From positions 1 through 24,272 of the IMG/VR virus record IMGVR_UViG_3300045973_000417: a DNA stretch of 24,272 nt. The stretch is one strand, 5' to 3'. The DNA is from a virus. Shown here in pieces: positions 11,443 through 19,805 of the stretch (its first letter is position 1; every line of letters starts with the position of its first letter). The notes beneath the pieces were generated by a model that searched no databases, was not told the DNA's origin, and saw only the letters and a program-made list of their open reading frames with translations. The position numbers were made by a program, and so were the translations under genes.

Positions 11443-12146
11443 TAACGAACAGGTTTATATGATTTACCAAATCGTTTTCTATCCCAAGAACTTCCAACAT
11501 TTAAAATCTCATCCATTTCATTTTGATTAATATACTCTGGGATTCTTGCTTGAGAACATAAACTTTTTCATTTCTGTTCTAATATTTGTGCTAACTGCAT
11601 TAAATTTCCATCTCTTGAAACTAATGCACTTCTAAAAGTATAGGTATATGCAAGAAATGCTGCTATTGCATCCAATTCTTTCACATTTAAATAAGGCAAA
11701 CCTTCTTCATCTGCAATTACTCCTTTATATAAAATATGTACACTTCTAAAATTATCAGATAGAAATATTTTCTGTCCTTCTTGTCTATATTTAATATACT
11801 TACCAGAAGAATATAATGTACCTGTATTATATTTCCTAGATTCTATATAACTTTCTATTCATCCACTTTGTGAATTTCCAGGTAATAATTGATTAGAAGT
11901 TTTTTGGTAATCTTCATAATCTGCTGTAACTGCTTCAATTATATCAACATTACATGGAAGATCTACGTAATAATTTAATGATACATCTTTAAGAGGTTCT
12001 GTTATATATTTATATAATCTAGTTTGTTTATTTCCTATTCTATCTCATCCAATTAAACCAATTGATTCGAATTCATCTGGATTAAGCTCTAATCCATATA
12101 GTTCTCTGGCTTGCGTGTAAGCCGTATTAAAGTTGTAACTTGCCAT
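11442..12146 (-). CDS. Ring / head-tail connector-type protein, P22 gp4-like (recoded), 234 aa
   Basis: This gene is invisible in the standard code because TGA codons cut it; with TGA=Trp it is 234 residues (three TGA, one TGG). It starts MASYNFNTAYTQARELYG. A helical C-terminal half contains LNVKELDAIAAFLAYTY and LMQLAQILEQKWKSLCSQAR. The alpha-helical layout, length and location between ring-type genes fit the P22 gp4-like tail accessory/connector proteins described in crAss-like phages, which stack as dodecameric rings below the portal. The gene starts 2 bases after the previous stop and ends in a one-base TAATG overlap. The specific ring number cannot be told from sequence alone. Confidence 0.72.
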
Positions 12147-12148
12147 TA

Positions 12149-12817
12149 TTAACGTGGTGTTTGATCATTAGGGTGAGGTTGAGCCATAAGCTGTCTGTAA
12201 TAACGAATTTTCTTTTCAGTCAATCTTTTCTTCACTTCTGCAGAAATAAAAGATAAATTATCTACTTCTTCTGGAGTGCAACATTTATATTCTGATAATT
12301 GTCTTGGATCTTTAAAAATAGCAATAACTGAAATCTTTTTCAACATAGGGGCATTATAAATTCATGCATCATACATATTATTATCATTAGGAGTAGGCTC
12401 AACATAAACATAGGGTTTATCTGCGCCTCTTCTTAAATATTTATGATATTGAAAAGCAGTATTAGTATATATTTTTAATTGTACTTCTCTATCTATTGAT
12501 CCAATAAATTCAATTGCTTCACTTTGAAGATCATTAACTGTTTGTGGCATTTGGAAATGTAATTGTGGAGTAGTAAATGAATCTGTACTACATGGACATT
12601 TATCCAAAGACTCACAATCCACATCAATACAATTAATTGACATTAACAAATCATTTCTTGGAACAAGATTTTTTAAAGAATATTCTTTTATAATCTGTAA
12701 TCTTTCATCTACTATATCGTCCATTAATTGATCAAGTGAAAGACTTGGAGTACTTGTAATTCCTCCCAATCCTCCAACTATATCATTATATATTGCGGAA
12801 GCTAATTTTCTTATCAT
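12149..12817 (-). CDS. crAss-like ring protein-type gene (recoded), 222 aa
   Basis: The first 151 residues run to a TGA at 12362-12364, and reading through joins NMYDA-W-IYNAPMLKKISVIAIF in one 222-residue protein. The segment IEFIGSIDREVQLKIYTN, then FQYHKYLRR and NAPMLKKISVIAIFKDPRQL, is one I recall as conserved in the ring region of crAss-like phages. There is a Cys cluster at C63, C68, C74 and C76 plus CC later in the protein, a possible metal site. It is the first gene after a strong terminator hairpin and starts a tightly packed tail gene set. The role is inferred from context. Confidence 0.75.
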
Positions 12818-12831
12818 AATAGTTTATTAAA

Positions 12832-12861
12832 CTAAAAAAGGCGACGGTAATCCGCCGCCTT
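12832..12861 (-). terminator. Strong Rho-independent-type terminator
   Basis: The minus strand forms a 10-bp GC-rich stem AAGGCGGCGG / CCGTCGCCTT with one G-U pair and an ATTA loop (plus 12838-12861), followed directly by TTTTTTAG. It lies 21 bases after the TAG stop of the Ig-domain gene and before the next start, so it would cut transcription between head and tail genes or reduce it. Confidence 0.8.
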
Positions 12862-12884
12862 AATTAGACCATATTTATTTAATG

Positions 12885-13985
12885 CTAGGCTGTAATTGTG
12901 TAATCCACATGGGCTGTATTACCAACTGCGTCAGTAACAGTAACAACTACTGCTCCTTCTCCTGCGACCCCAAGAGTAGTAACCATACCAGTTGCATTAA
13001 CTGTAGCTCTTGTTGGTTGATCGGAAACAAATGTAACTGCGCCAATAGCTCCAGTAACAACCATTTGATCTGATTCATCACCACCAGTACTTAATGTAGC
13101 TGTTGTAGTAACAGCAGCAGTTAATTTATAAGGGATAGTTAAACTTAATTTATCCAATTCAGTTTCAAAACCTGCTACAAGAGTAGCTTTTACCCAAAAT
13201 ACATGAGTTGTAATTGATGTTGCTCCAGAAACAGTTCCATCTTGACCATCTTTAACTATAGAATAACGAAGTGTATATTCTGTGTAATTACCTCCAAGAA
13301 CAGGACGCTCTTCTTTACTAACACCAAAAGCGCGAACATTTTCAGCTGTTGGAAGAACAACTTGTCTCATCATCCAAGCATCATCACCAAAAGCAATAAT
13401 ACCAGCAGTAGTAACTGCTCCAGTGGCTACAGTTGTAAATTCTGGTTGGATAATACTATTAGGGGAAGTGGCTTCTTTGGAAAGAACTACTGATGCAAAT
13501 CTTTGAGTAGTATCTTTAGCAGTCAATGTAATTACAGCTCCATTTGCAGAAGCAGTTACATAAGTATGCCCAAATCTATTCTTCATTGTATTTAATGCAG
13601 CTACTAAAGAAGCAACGTCATTATTTGTGTTATTTGTTGCTAAAATCTCAACAGTAACTGGTTTCTTAAAATCTAAAGAATAATTTACATATTCTGATAG
13701 TGTAGACTGAGAAAGTTTTAAATCAATCTGTAATCTGTAAATAAGACCGGCAGCCACTTGAACTCCTGTAATCTGTGCAACCTCTTTAACACCAGCTTGG
13801 TAAGGTCTTTTGTGTAAAGCAACAATATTTGCTTTTTTGAAAGTTCCTACTTTTGCAACAAAAAGTTGAGAAGCAGAACCTACATATTTATCTACATTGG
13901 CACCATTACTGTCAAGTAAAGCATTGCCGTCATAATCTACCGCATATTGCGAATTAATAACATTAGTTGTCGTAAATTGATACAT
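12885..13985 (-). CDS. Auxiliary capsid / head-fibre-type protein with C-terminal Ig-like domain, 366 aa
   Basis: Complete frame of 366 residues ending in TAG. Both Trp codons are TGG and none are TGA. The C-terminal ~80 residues (about 284-366) have a Big_2-type Ig-like pattern: STGGDESDQMVVTG, then FVSDQPTRATVNATGMVTTL, then GEGAVVVTVTDAVGN. The main body is Ala/Thr/Val-rich and beta-prone, without signal peptide or membrane segment. Composition (Ala, Thr, Val rich, few Cys) is typical of abundant virion surface proteins. It sits in the capsid region and is followed by a strong terminator. A decoration or fibre role, displaying an Ig domain that may bind mucus or cell surface glycans, is inferred from Ig domains on other phage capsids. 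Confidence 0.7.
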   Translation of the reverse strand: MYQFTTTNVINSQYAVDYDGNALLDSNGANVDKYVGSASQLFVAKVGTFKKANIVALHKRPYQAGVKEVAQITGVQVAAGLIYRLQIDLKLSQSTLSEYVNYSLDFKKPVTVEILATNNTNNDVASLVAALNTMKNRFGHTYVTASANGAVITLTAKDTTQRFASVVLSKEATSPNSIIQPEFTTVATGAVTTAGIIAFGDDAWMMRQVVLPTAENVRAFGVSKEERPVLGGNYTEYTLRYSIVKDGQDGTVSGATSITTHVFWVKATLVAGFETELDKLSLTIPYKLTAAVTTTATLSTGGDESDQMVVTGAIGAVTFVSDQPTRATVNATGMVTTLGVAGEGAVVVTVTDAVGNTAHVDYTITA

Positions 13986-14019
13986 GTTATAAGGATTTTT
14001 TTATTGTGTTAATATTTAT

Positions 14020-14877
14020 CTATTTTTTACGTGGTTGTTCTTGTTGAGGGGAAGCTATTGATTGATTAATTGGAATATGACTTTGTAATCTTGGATCACT
14101 TGCATTTTCCATTAATAAATGTATTAGTTCGTTAACAATTTCTTGAGCAACATAATCTGGAAATTCTAATAATTGTGATGTATCTTCTACCGCATCGACT
14201 TCTTCTTGTGTAAGACGAATAAATTGTGGGGATCTTAAATAATCTACATAAACTTTTGAAAGTTTAAATATAGCGTCATCTTTTCCATATCGAATCTCCA
14301 TCCTAACTTTAGATCTATTACCATATCTATATTCAGCAGATTTTTGAACTAAATCTCCAGGCGTGCCTTGAGTATAAGTAACATCTGTAGGTTTGGTAGA
14401 AATAGGATTAATTAGGTCTGTGTTTATATTATTAATATAATAATATGGATTTTTATATGAGGGTCTCATATAGTAATTATGTAATAATTGGGATAACATA
14501 TCAGCAGTAGCACGTTTTGCTCCTTGCTGCCATTTCATTCCGGCATTATAACATTTATACTGTTTTTGAACAGTATATTCTACTATACAATTCAAAATAT
14601 GTAAATAATCATCTGGTAAATCAACATCATAAGTTTTATCAAATAAATCTGATGCAGCCCATTCTGTTGCAGGAACTGGGGCTAAAACCACTGATCCTTT
14701 TAACACTCTTAAATCATCTGTTTTTTGTTGATTTACATCATAAGCGTTGTAAGCTTTATTGATGAACTGGTTTACAGCTTTATTTGCAAAATAATTATAA
14801 TCCTCAAGCAAAAGACTCGGGGCTTCTCTCTTATTCAATTCAATTAAAGCAGCTTCGAACATTTGTTTGCTCGTCAT
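14020..14877 (-). CDS. Ring/connector-type protein, 285 aa
   Basis: Complete frame of 285 residues ending in TAG, with two TGG Trp and no TGA. The N-terminal part MTSKQMFEAALIELNKREAP, then LEDYNYFANKAVNQFINK and QKTDDLRVLKG (about residues 49-61), matches a recurrent pattern of crAss-like connector/ring proteins, where a helical N-terminus ends in a ...QK..DDLR motif. A Pro/Gln-rich basic tail (SPQQEQPRKK) closes the protein. The middle includes a Tyr/Asn-rich loop (HNYYMRPSYKNPYYYIN). It follows the GIY-YIG gene by 23 bases, so the nuclease gene has inserted between two virion genes. It probably forms a dodecameric ring under the portal; assignment is by motif memory and position. Confidence 0.7.
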   Translation of the reverse strand: MTSKQMFEAALIELNKREAPSLLLEDYNYFANKAVNQFINKAYNAYDVNQQKTDDLRVLKGSVVLAPVPATEWAASDLFDKTYDVDLPDDYLHILNCIVEYTVQKQYKCYNAGMKWQQGAKRATADMLSQLLHNYYMRPSYKNPYYYINNINTDLINPISTKPTDVTYTQGTPGDLVQKSAEYRYGNRSKVRMEIRYGKDDAIFKLSKVYVDYLRSPQFIRLTQEEVDAVEDTSQLLEFPDYVAQEIVNELIHLLMENASDPRLQSHIPINQSIASPQQEQPRKK

Positions 14878-14900
14878 ATGGTAGTGTATTTTTTATTAAA

Positions 14901-15965
14901 TTAATTTATATATTCAAAATTATATCCATGAGATTGTTTACATCTACCATTTAATACACTAGCACATCCTGGAAATTCTTTAATTGCATCTGACACAGAC
15001 TCAAAGATTTTTATAACATCATTATTAGAATTAATCATTTTAACTTGTCTTTTTGCATTTGAATTTTTTACAATGTTTAAAGTTTTCTCCGGATTATCAT
15101 TTCTGGTTCATAGAAAACCATTACAAGCATGTTTTAATTTAATTGCAGCACTAATACTTGATAATTTTAAATTTAATTTATCTTTAGCTTCCTTGATAGT
15201 TTTAAAACTGTCAATATATAGACCGTCTAAAGAATACCTATTTAGTTTTCTAGATACTTTACTAACTATGATCTGTAATTTATCATACTTCTCAGTACTA
15301 ATAAAATATCCAGATATTTTATAATTTGCATGAATGGTTCTATTTAAATTTGCATTATTAGTGTCAAGAAATTTAATTACATCTCCTGCTTTTTCAAATT
15401 CATTTATCAATACTCCATCAGAGTTATAAAGATAATAATTATTTGTAGAATGTAAATGATAATCTTTAATATTAATTATTCCATCATAACTTCAAAGAAA
15501 TCCTTTACAAGTTCTCTTATTATTAATGGCCTCATAAATATTTGGACTATTACAATCTATAATTTTACTAACTTCTAATACAGAATCATAAACTTTAAGT
15601 AAGTTACCATTAAAATCAAATTGATATATAACTTGTTGTGGTCTAGGCCTTCCTTTTCCACCAAGGGAAACATTATAAGTTTGATCACTATTTATAAATT
15701 CTTCTGTTACTATATCTGATTCCTTATTATAAGCATCTTCTTCATTTTCAAAAACATATAAAATATCTCTTTTAAAATTTGAAACACCATGCTTTATTAA
15801 AGCATAATGAAAAGGAGCTACAGGATAAGTTAAATAATGAGTAGTATTAATAAAGAAACCTCTTCCTAAATAATTATCAAATATATTAGGATCTTCAGTC
15901 TTATGTACACCAATATAAATTTTATTGTTAATTAAACAAGTAGTTTTATAAACAATATATTTCAT
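14901..15965 (-). CDS. GIY-YIG homing endonuclease with NUMOD1-like repeats (recoded), 354 aa
   Basis: The N-terminus reads MKYIVYKTTCLINNKIYIGV (a degenerate 'GIY' as YIV, then an intact YIG), then NYLGRG, FKRDILYVFENEEDAYNKE and YNVSLGGKG, the usual order of a GIY-YIG nuclease domain (about residues 1-110) with a candidate catalytic Glu in that last helix. The rest has repeated DNA-binding modules ending in CKGFLW (Trp158) and CNGFLW (Trp286), of NUMOD1/IENR1 type; both Trp are TGA (plus 15492-15494 and 15108-15110). The standard code would split it into three pieces. It is a free-standing insertion between two virion genes, with 18 and 23 base gaps. It probably cleaves related phage genomes lacking the insert. 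Confidence 0.9.
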
Positions 15966-15983
15966 AAAAAATTAATATTTTTG

Positions 15984-16889
15984 TTATTTTTTATTAACAG
16001 GGCCACCTTTAGGTTTTAAAGGCACACCTTCTACTAAATCAGATATATCAGATTCAAGTTCAGCACCTTCCTCAGCAATTTCTTTTCTGGTCATTAACTC
16101 AGGATAAGTTTCTCTTTTAATCGAATCTGTTAATTTCTTATATCGAATATCTCTTAAAAATGTAATTGTCGCTTCTATTGATCCACCAAGCATTTTATCA
16201 TCATATTTATAAATACCGTCAGAACGTCTAATGACTCCTCTTTCAACAGCATCTAAAATAAACAAATGCATCTTCCAATCCTCACCTTCATAAAGATCAA
16301 TAATCTTCTTTGGTGTTTTTGAAGCAAGTTCTAATAAATAATCTAATACATCTGCAGGCACAGCATTTTGTAAATTTCTTCCTAATACCCTAGCTTTTTT
16401 AATTCTTTCTTGTTCAGAATCTTCATAGATATATCTTTCTGCTGAGAAAATAACTTGTTTTTTATTAACCTTAGCTTTAGTAATTTCTCCTGGTCTTTCA
16501 ACATATAAATCAGCAACACCATATCTTTTGGCTCCACCGTCTATAATTAAATTACCTTGATCATCACGTTGATATCTATCCTTTGCAATCCAATTGCAAA
16601 ATTCAATTGATTCCCAATGGGCTTTATCTACAATATCATCTAAATCAAATCTTGTTCCATCAACAATTTGGAAAACCTTATCTGCTGGAACAAAATGTTT
16701 TTTACCTTTACTCATTTGATCAATATCATCTTCTGATAAAATCATTTCAGTATTATCAACAGGACCTTTTACTGGTTTAACGCAATCAGGAAGTCTACCT
16801 GTTCTAGGATTGGGACATGGTTGTATATAATATATTTGATTTACTTTACCATACACACTTCTCAGAAGTATTTCATTACTCATATTCAC
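15984..16889 (-). CDS. MCP-adjacent conserved virion-type protein, 301 aa
   Basis: Complete frame of 301 residues, three TGG Trp and no TGA, ending in TAA. It starts MNMSNEILLRSVYGKVNQIY; a second Met at residue 3 is an alternative start. The N-terminal segment includes IQPCPNPRTGRLPDCVKPVK, with two Cys that could form a small turn. The C-terminal half is helical and charged (RYIYEDSEQERIKKARVLGR; KLTDSIKRETYPELMTRKEI) and ends with a Lys/Pro tail. No enzyme signature is visible. It lies directly downstream of the MCP, behind a terminator-like hairpin, where crAss-like phages carry small head proteins. A capsid-associated role is plausible but not proven. Confidence 0.65.
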   Translation of the reverse strand: MNMSNEILLRSVYGKVNQIYYIQPCPNPRTGRLPDCVKPVKGPVDNTEMILSEDDIDQMSKGKKHFVPADKVFQIVDGTRFDLDDIVDKAHWESIEFCNWIAKDRYQRDDQGNLIIDGGAKRYGVADLYVERPGEITKAKVNKKQVIFSAERYIYEDSEQERIKKARVLGRNLQNAVPADVLDYLLELASKTPKKIIDLYEGEDWKMHLFILDAVERGVIRRSDGIYKYDDKMLGGSIEATITFLRDIRYKKLTDSIKRETYPELMTRKEIAEEGAELESDISDLVEGVPLKPKGGPVNKK

Positions 16890-16935
16890 TTTTATTTTTT
16901 ATATTTACGTATATAATCTAATTAATATTTATCTA

Positions 16936-16960
16936 AATAAAGGAGGAATTACTTCCTCCC
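16936..16960 (-). terminator. Terminator-like hairpin after the major capsid gene
   Basis: On the minus strand GGAGGAA and TTCCTCC (plus 16942-16948 and 16953-16959) form a 7-bp perfect stem with a 4-base loop, followed by TTTATTTAGAT. It begins about 15 bases after the TAG of the MCP gene. The weak T-run suggests partial termination that would favour MCP over downstream genes, or an RNA-stabilising 3' hairpin. Confidence 0.6.
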
Positions 16961-16974
16961 TTATTATTTTATTT

Positions 16975-18405
16975 CTAAACTTCTTCAGCGATGAAGGATT
17001 TGTATGGTGCAAAAGCAGCCAATCCTGCATAACCAGCAACAATTAATTTAGATCCAGCGACTGGAGAACTAACAATACCACTTGTGATACCATCAATTCC
17101 ACCAACTCCAGGATATTTAGAAGTAACAAATTCTGCACCAGCTAAAGTAAATCCAGCGATTGCAGGTTGATTTGTACTCATATCAGGAGTCATATCTAAA
17201 CAAATTCCGTAAGCTTTAGTAGGATATTCTTTTGATAAAGCACGGTCTACCATGAATGTAACTTCGTTACCAGCAATTTGATATGTAGTGAAAGTTCCAC
17301 CAACTTTAATTGGGTTGTCAACTTTCATCATAGCGTTTGCATCTCTAGAATACAACATAGTAGGAGTAGATCCCCATAATTTCAACCAATCTCCAAGAGT
17401 TGTGTTAATTTGTCCCCAGAATCTATCATTAATTACAAATGTATAATGATTTCCTGTTGGATTAACAGCTTTTTGGTTCATTTGCTCCATGATAGTATTA
17501 ATAACATTAATATTCAGTTTTGCAAATTTGAATTTGGATGCGAATCTTTCAATCTGTGGAACAAGACCATCACCAGCGATTAACGGACGACCATCTTCTG
17601 TTAAAACAGTAGATTTTCCGTTAGTATCCATAGTGGTTTTTTGCCATAATAGAGCGTTATTTTTTACTGTATTAAAGTTATCCAGTAAGTCTTTTTCCAT
17701 TTTGTTCAATTTGAACAATTTTTCTTTCATCTCACCAGTACCATCACCTTGGGCGATTTTAATAAACTGATCTTCCATCTGTGCATAACGTGCAGAGTAA
17801 GAAATATCATTTCTATGCTCAGTTATCCATTGACGATGTTTCTCAATGTTACTTTGGTATTTAGTGAATCCTTCCTCATGATATTCAGGTTGGATGTTTG
17901 CCAAGAAACGAGTTGTCATTCCTAATTGACATGCTGATGAATCTAATACTGCTGAATAATCAGCATCAATTAACTGTACGGTATATACCCAGAAGTTATC
18001 AGCTTGTCTTTCTGGAGTTGCTTTTACAATACATTGTTGACGAGAACCGTCAATCTTAAAGGTGTCATATTTCTCATAGTATCTCTCTTTGAAATACATG
18101 GTAATATCTGCACCGATAGCACCTGTTCCAGATGGAGCAGCTGCAAACTCAACACGTTTAACAAATTCAACATCAATTTCCCATTCAATCATGAGAGAAT
18201 TAATTGGTTGGAATTTATTAACACTTTTTGAGTTATAATAAATATTCATTAAACCTTCAGTAAGGAATGTGGCAGTGTTTTGAGTATTCATTCTTGCCAT
18301 AACTCCCATCATCTTTGGTCTAGTTCCTAAAAATTTGTAGAAATCTTCATAAGTTCTACTGTGTGCCATTTCAGGCTTTACGTTAACGTAACTTGCTACA
18401 ATCAT
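16975..18405 (-). CDS. Major capsid protein, crAss-like, 476 aa
   Basis: A 476-residue protein ending in TAG. It starts MIVASYVNVKPEMAHSRTYE. The stretch LLWQKTTMDTNGKSTVLTED followed by GRPLIAGDGLVPQIERFASK is a crAss-like MCP signature, and the length fits the HK97-fold capsid proteins of this group (about 490 residues). Seven Trp codons are all TGG, so this most abundant protein needs no recoding. It lies 10 bases after the scaffold-like gene and is followed by a hairpin terminator. It assembles the icosahedral head. The assignment rests on motif recall and on its position between an acidic scaffold-like gene and the head/tail genes. Confidence 0.88.
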   Translation of the reverse strand: MIVASYVNVKPEMAHSRTYEDFYKFLGTRPKMMGVMARMNTQNTATFLTEGLMNIYYNSKSVNKFQPINSLMIEWEIDVEFVKRVEFAAAPSGTGAIGADITMYFKERYYEKYDTFKIDGSRQQCIVKATPERQADNFWVYTVQLIDADYSAVLDSSACQLGMTTRFLANIQPEYHEEGFTKYQSNIEKHRQWITEHRNDISYSARYAQMEDQFIKIAQGDGTGEMKEKLFKLNKMEKDLLDNFNTVKNNALLWQKTTMDTNGKSTVLTEDGRPLIAGDGLVPQIERFASKFKFAKLNINVINTIMEQMNQKAVNPTGNHYTFVINDRFWGQINTTLGDWLKLWGSTPTMLYSRDANAMMKVDNPIKVGGTFTTYQIAGNEVTFMVDRALSKEYPTKAYGICLDMTPDMSTNQPAIAGFTLAGAEFVTSKYPGVGGIDGITSGIVSSPVAGSKLIVAGYAGLAAFAPYKSFIAEEV

Positions 18406-18415
18406 TTTTTAAATC

Positions 18416-19390
18416 TTAAAATAAGTCGTGTATATTTTCTTTTCTTTTTGATGCGTTTTGCACAACGACATTAGGCTTAACTGGTTTTTTCAATCTTGTT
18501 ATCTCTGCTTCATAAGCATTTTTTATTGCATCAAAGGCTTCTTTACCATAACGCAAATACCAAGCAGCTTCGTAAAGTTTGGTTGGGTTATTTAAATCTT
18601 TATAAAAATTACTTAATCCTTTATCATCTAATTCTAACAAATAAGATAGAGTCTCATTTTTATCTTCATCTTCAAGATCAATTCCATGAAACTCATTTAT
18701 TTTAGTAGCAATATCAACCATTTGATCTGCAAATTGATTGTATTCCTGTTCTCTAAGTTGCTCAGCTTCTTGAGACTGGGTAAGTTTATACTGATCTTCA
18801 AGAGTTTTATACTCTCCTCTTAATTTTGTAACTTTTTTATTAAAAATCTCTGGATTTTTTAATTCTTTTTCAAGTTCAGCAACTAATTCATCATCTGTTA
18901 ATTCAAACTTATTTTTCATATCTAAAAGATACAATTCTTGATCATCATATGCGTCTATATCATATGTTGCTTCAGCAGGTTTACCCAATTCTGAAGCAAT
19001 TGAGTCTTTAAATTGTTGTAAGAAAGCTTCAACTGTTAAATTATTTGATCTTAAATGATTTAATAATAATATTTCTTCCTCATCTAAATTAGGATTGGTT
19101 ACGTTATCTTCATTTCTTGCATTTAAAATCTCTAGTTGTTCTTCTTTAGTTAATCCGTAAAAGTCAACTTCTTGTTCTTGATCTTTTTCATCTAATATTT
19201 TAATTTTTGCATTACTTATTCCCCTTAATTTTAAGAGTTCATCTACTAATGTAGGTTCTTTAGTAATAGGATCTTCTCCTTCTAATAAAAAATCATCATT
19301 ACTTAAATTTTCACCTGAAACAGGTTCATTATTCTCTCCTCCAACTACAGAACTTTCTTCAAAAAGGTCATCGAATTCTTCCATTGTCAT
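18416..19390 (-). CDS. Acidic scaffold-like protein upstream of the capsid gene, 324 aa
   Basis: A 324-residue, strongly acidic, coiled-coil-prone protein. The first 40 residues are Asp/Glu-rich (MTMEEFDDLFEESSVVGGE), and the middle holds long heptad-like runs of Glu, Leu and Lys (e.g. FELTDDELVAELEKELKN at about 166, then LRGEYKTLEDQYKLTQSQEA). It has one TGG Trp and no TGA. Its place 10 bases upstream of the MCP, acidity and helical character are those of a head scaffolding protein. No protease triad is seen. The ATG at 19384 (MEEFDD) is an alternative start two codons in. Function is inferred from context. Confidence 0.65.
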   Translation of the reverse strand: MTMEEFDDLFEESSVVGGENNEPVSGENLSNDDFLLEGEDPITKEPTLVDELLKLRGISNAKIKILDEKDQEQEVDFYGLTKEEQLEILNARNEDNVTNPNLDEEEILLLNHLRSNNLTVEAFLQQFKDSIASELGKPAEATYDIDAYDDQELYLLDMKNKFELTDDELVAELEKELKNPEIFNKKVTKLRGEYKTLEDQYKLTQSQEAEQLREQEYNQFADQMVDIATKINEFHGIDLEDEDKNETLSYLLELDDKGLSNFYKDLNNPTKLYEAAWYLRYGKEAFDAIKNAYEAEITRLKKPVKPNVVVQNASKRKENIHDLF

Positions 19391-19474
19391 TAAACATTAA
19401 TTCATTATATATTTTTTTATCTATATTAACTTGTTTTTATTTTTTTTGAAATAATTAAAATTAATTTATAGTCA

Positions 19475-19482
19475 CAAAATTA
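19475..19482 (-). promoter_or_regulatory. Candidate Bacteroidota-type promoter (-7 element) before the scaffold-like gene
   Basis: On the minus strand TAATTTTG matches the Bacteroides -7 consensus TAnnTTTG, about 85 bases upstream of the ATG at 19390, inside a 172-base gap that has no other coding content. No clear -33 TTG is seen at the right spacing, and in sequence this AT-rich such matches can arise by chance. Confidence 0.35.
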
Positions 19483-19562
19483 ACATGAAAATACTTATAA
19501 AATATAAAAATATCTAAAAATTTATATTTTATGAATAGAATTCATTGTTAATAATTTTTTTA

Positions 19563-19778
19563 CTATTCTTTTGTTAATTTTGCAGAAACACCCATAGCAG
19601 CAGTAGCTACTAATACGTATTTACAAATATTTAAAATTATTTGAGGAAGTTCAAGAGTTAAAGCAGTATTCATTGTTCAAATACTTAAGGCGCTCCCCCC
19701 AAGTGTTATTGCCAAATTTTGAACTTTTACTCAAAAAATTGGACTTTTTGCTTTTCAGCGTTCGATTAATTCTTTCAT
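19563..19778 (-). CDS. Holin-like small membrane protein (recoded), 71 aa
   Basis: This 71-residue gene appears only if TGA is Trp. All three of its Trp codons (W8, W16, W34; plus tca at 19755-19757, 19731-19733 and 19677-19679) are TGA, and it ends in TAG. The start is MKELIERWKAKSPIFWVKVQ. Two hydrophobic segments follow, about residues 20-40 (NLAITLGGSALSIWTMNTAL) and 44-65 (ending LVATAAMGVSA), with a charged end KLTKE. The charged N-terminus with SPxFWxKVxN plus two membrane spans resembles small holins of Bacteroides phages. It is the first gene of the minus-strand operon, behind a promoter and inverted repeat. It probably permeabilises the inner membrane at lysis; no endolysin is visible in the window. 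A structural membrane protein is the alternative. Confidence 0.72.
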
Positions 19779-19805
19779 TTGGTTATTTTTAGTTATTTTT
19801 TATAA

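Noticed and set aside
12149-12346. A separate 65-aa gene with start MLKKISVIAIF
   Set aside because: It is the C-terminus of the 222-aa ring-type protein, joined through the TGA at 12362-12364.
19391-19562. Possible extra small gene in the gap between the holin-like and scaffold-like genes
   Set aside because: Only a very short frame (MNSIHKI) is present, followed by stops; the rest is AT-rich with one promoter-like match.
12885-19563. TAG reassigned to glutamine (code 15), common in other crAss-like phages
   Set aside because: TAG ends the MCP, ring, Ig-fibre, holin-like and 87-aa genes at sensible places just before the next gene or a terminator, and none of the genes needs TAG read-through.
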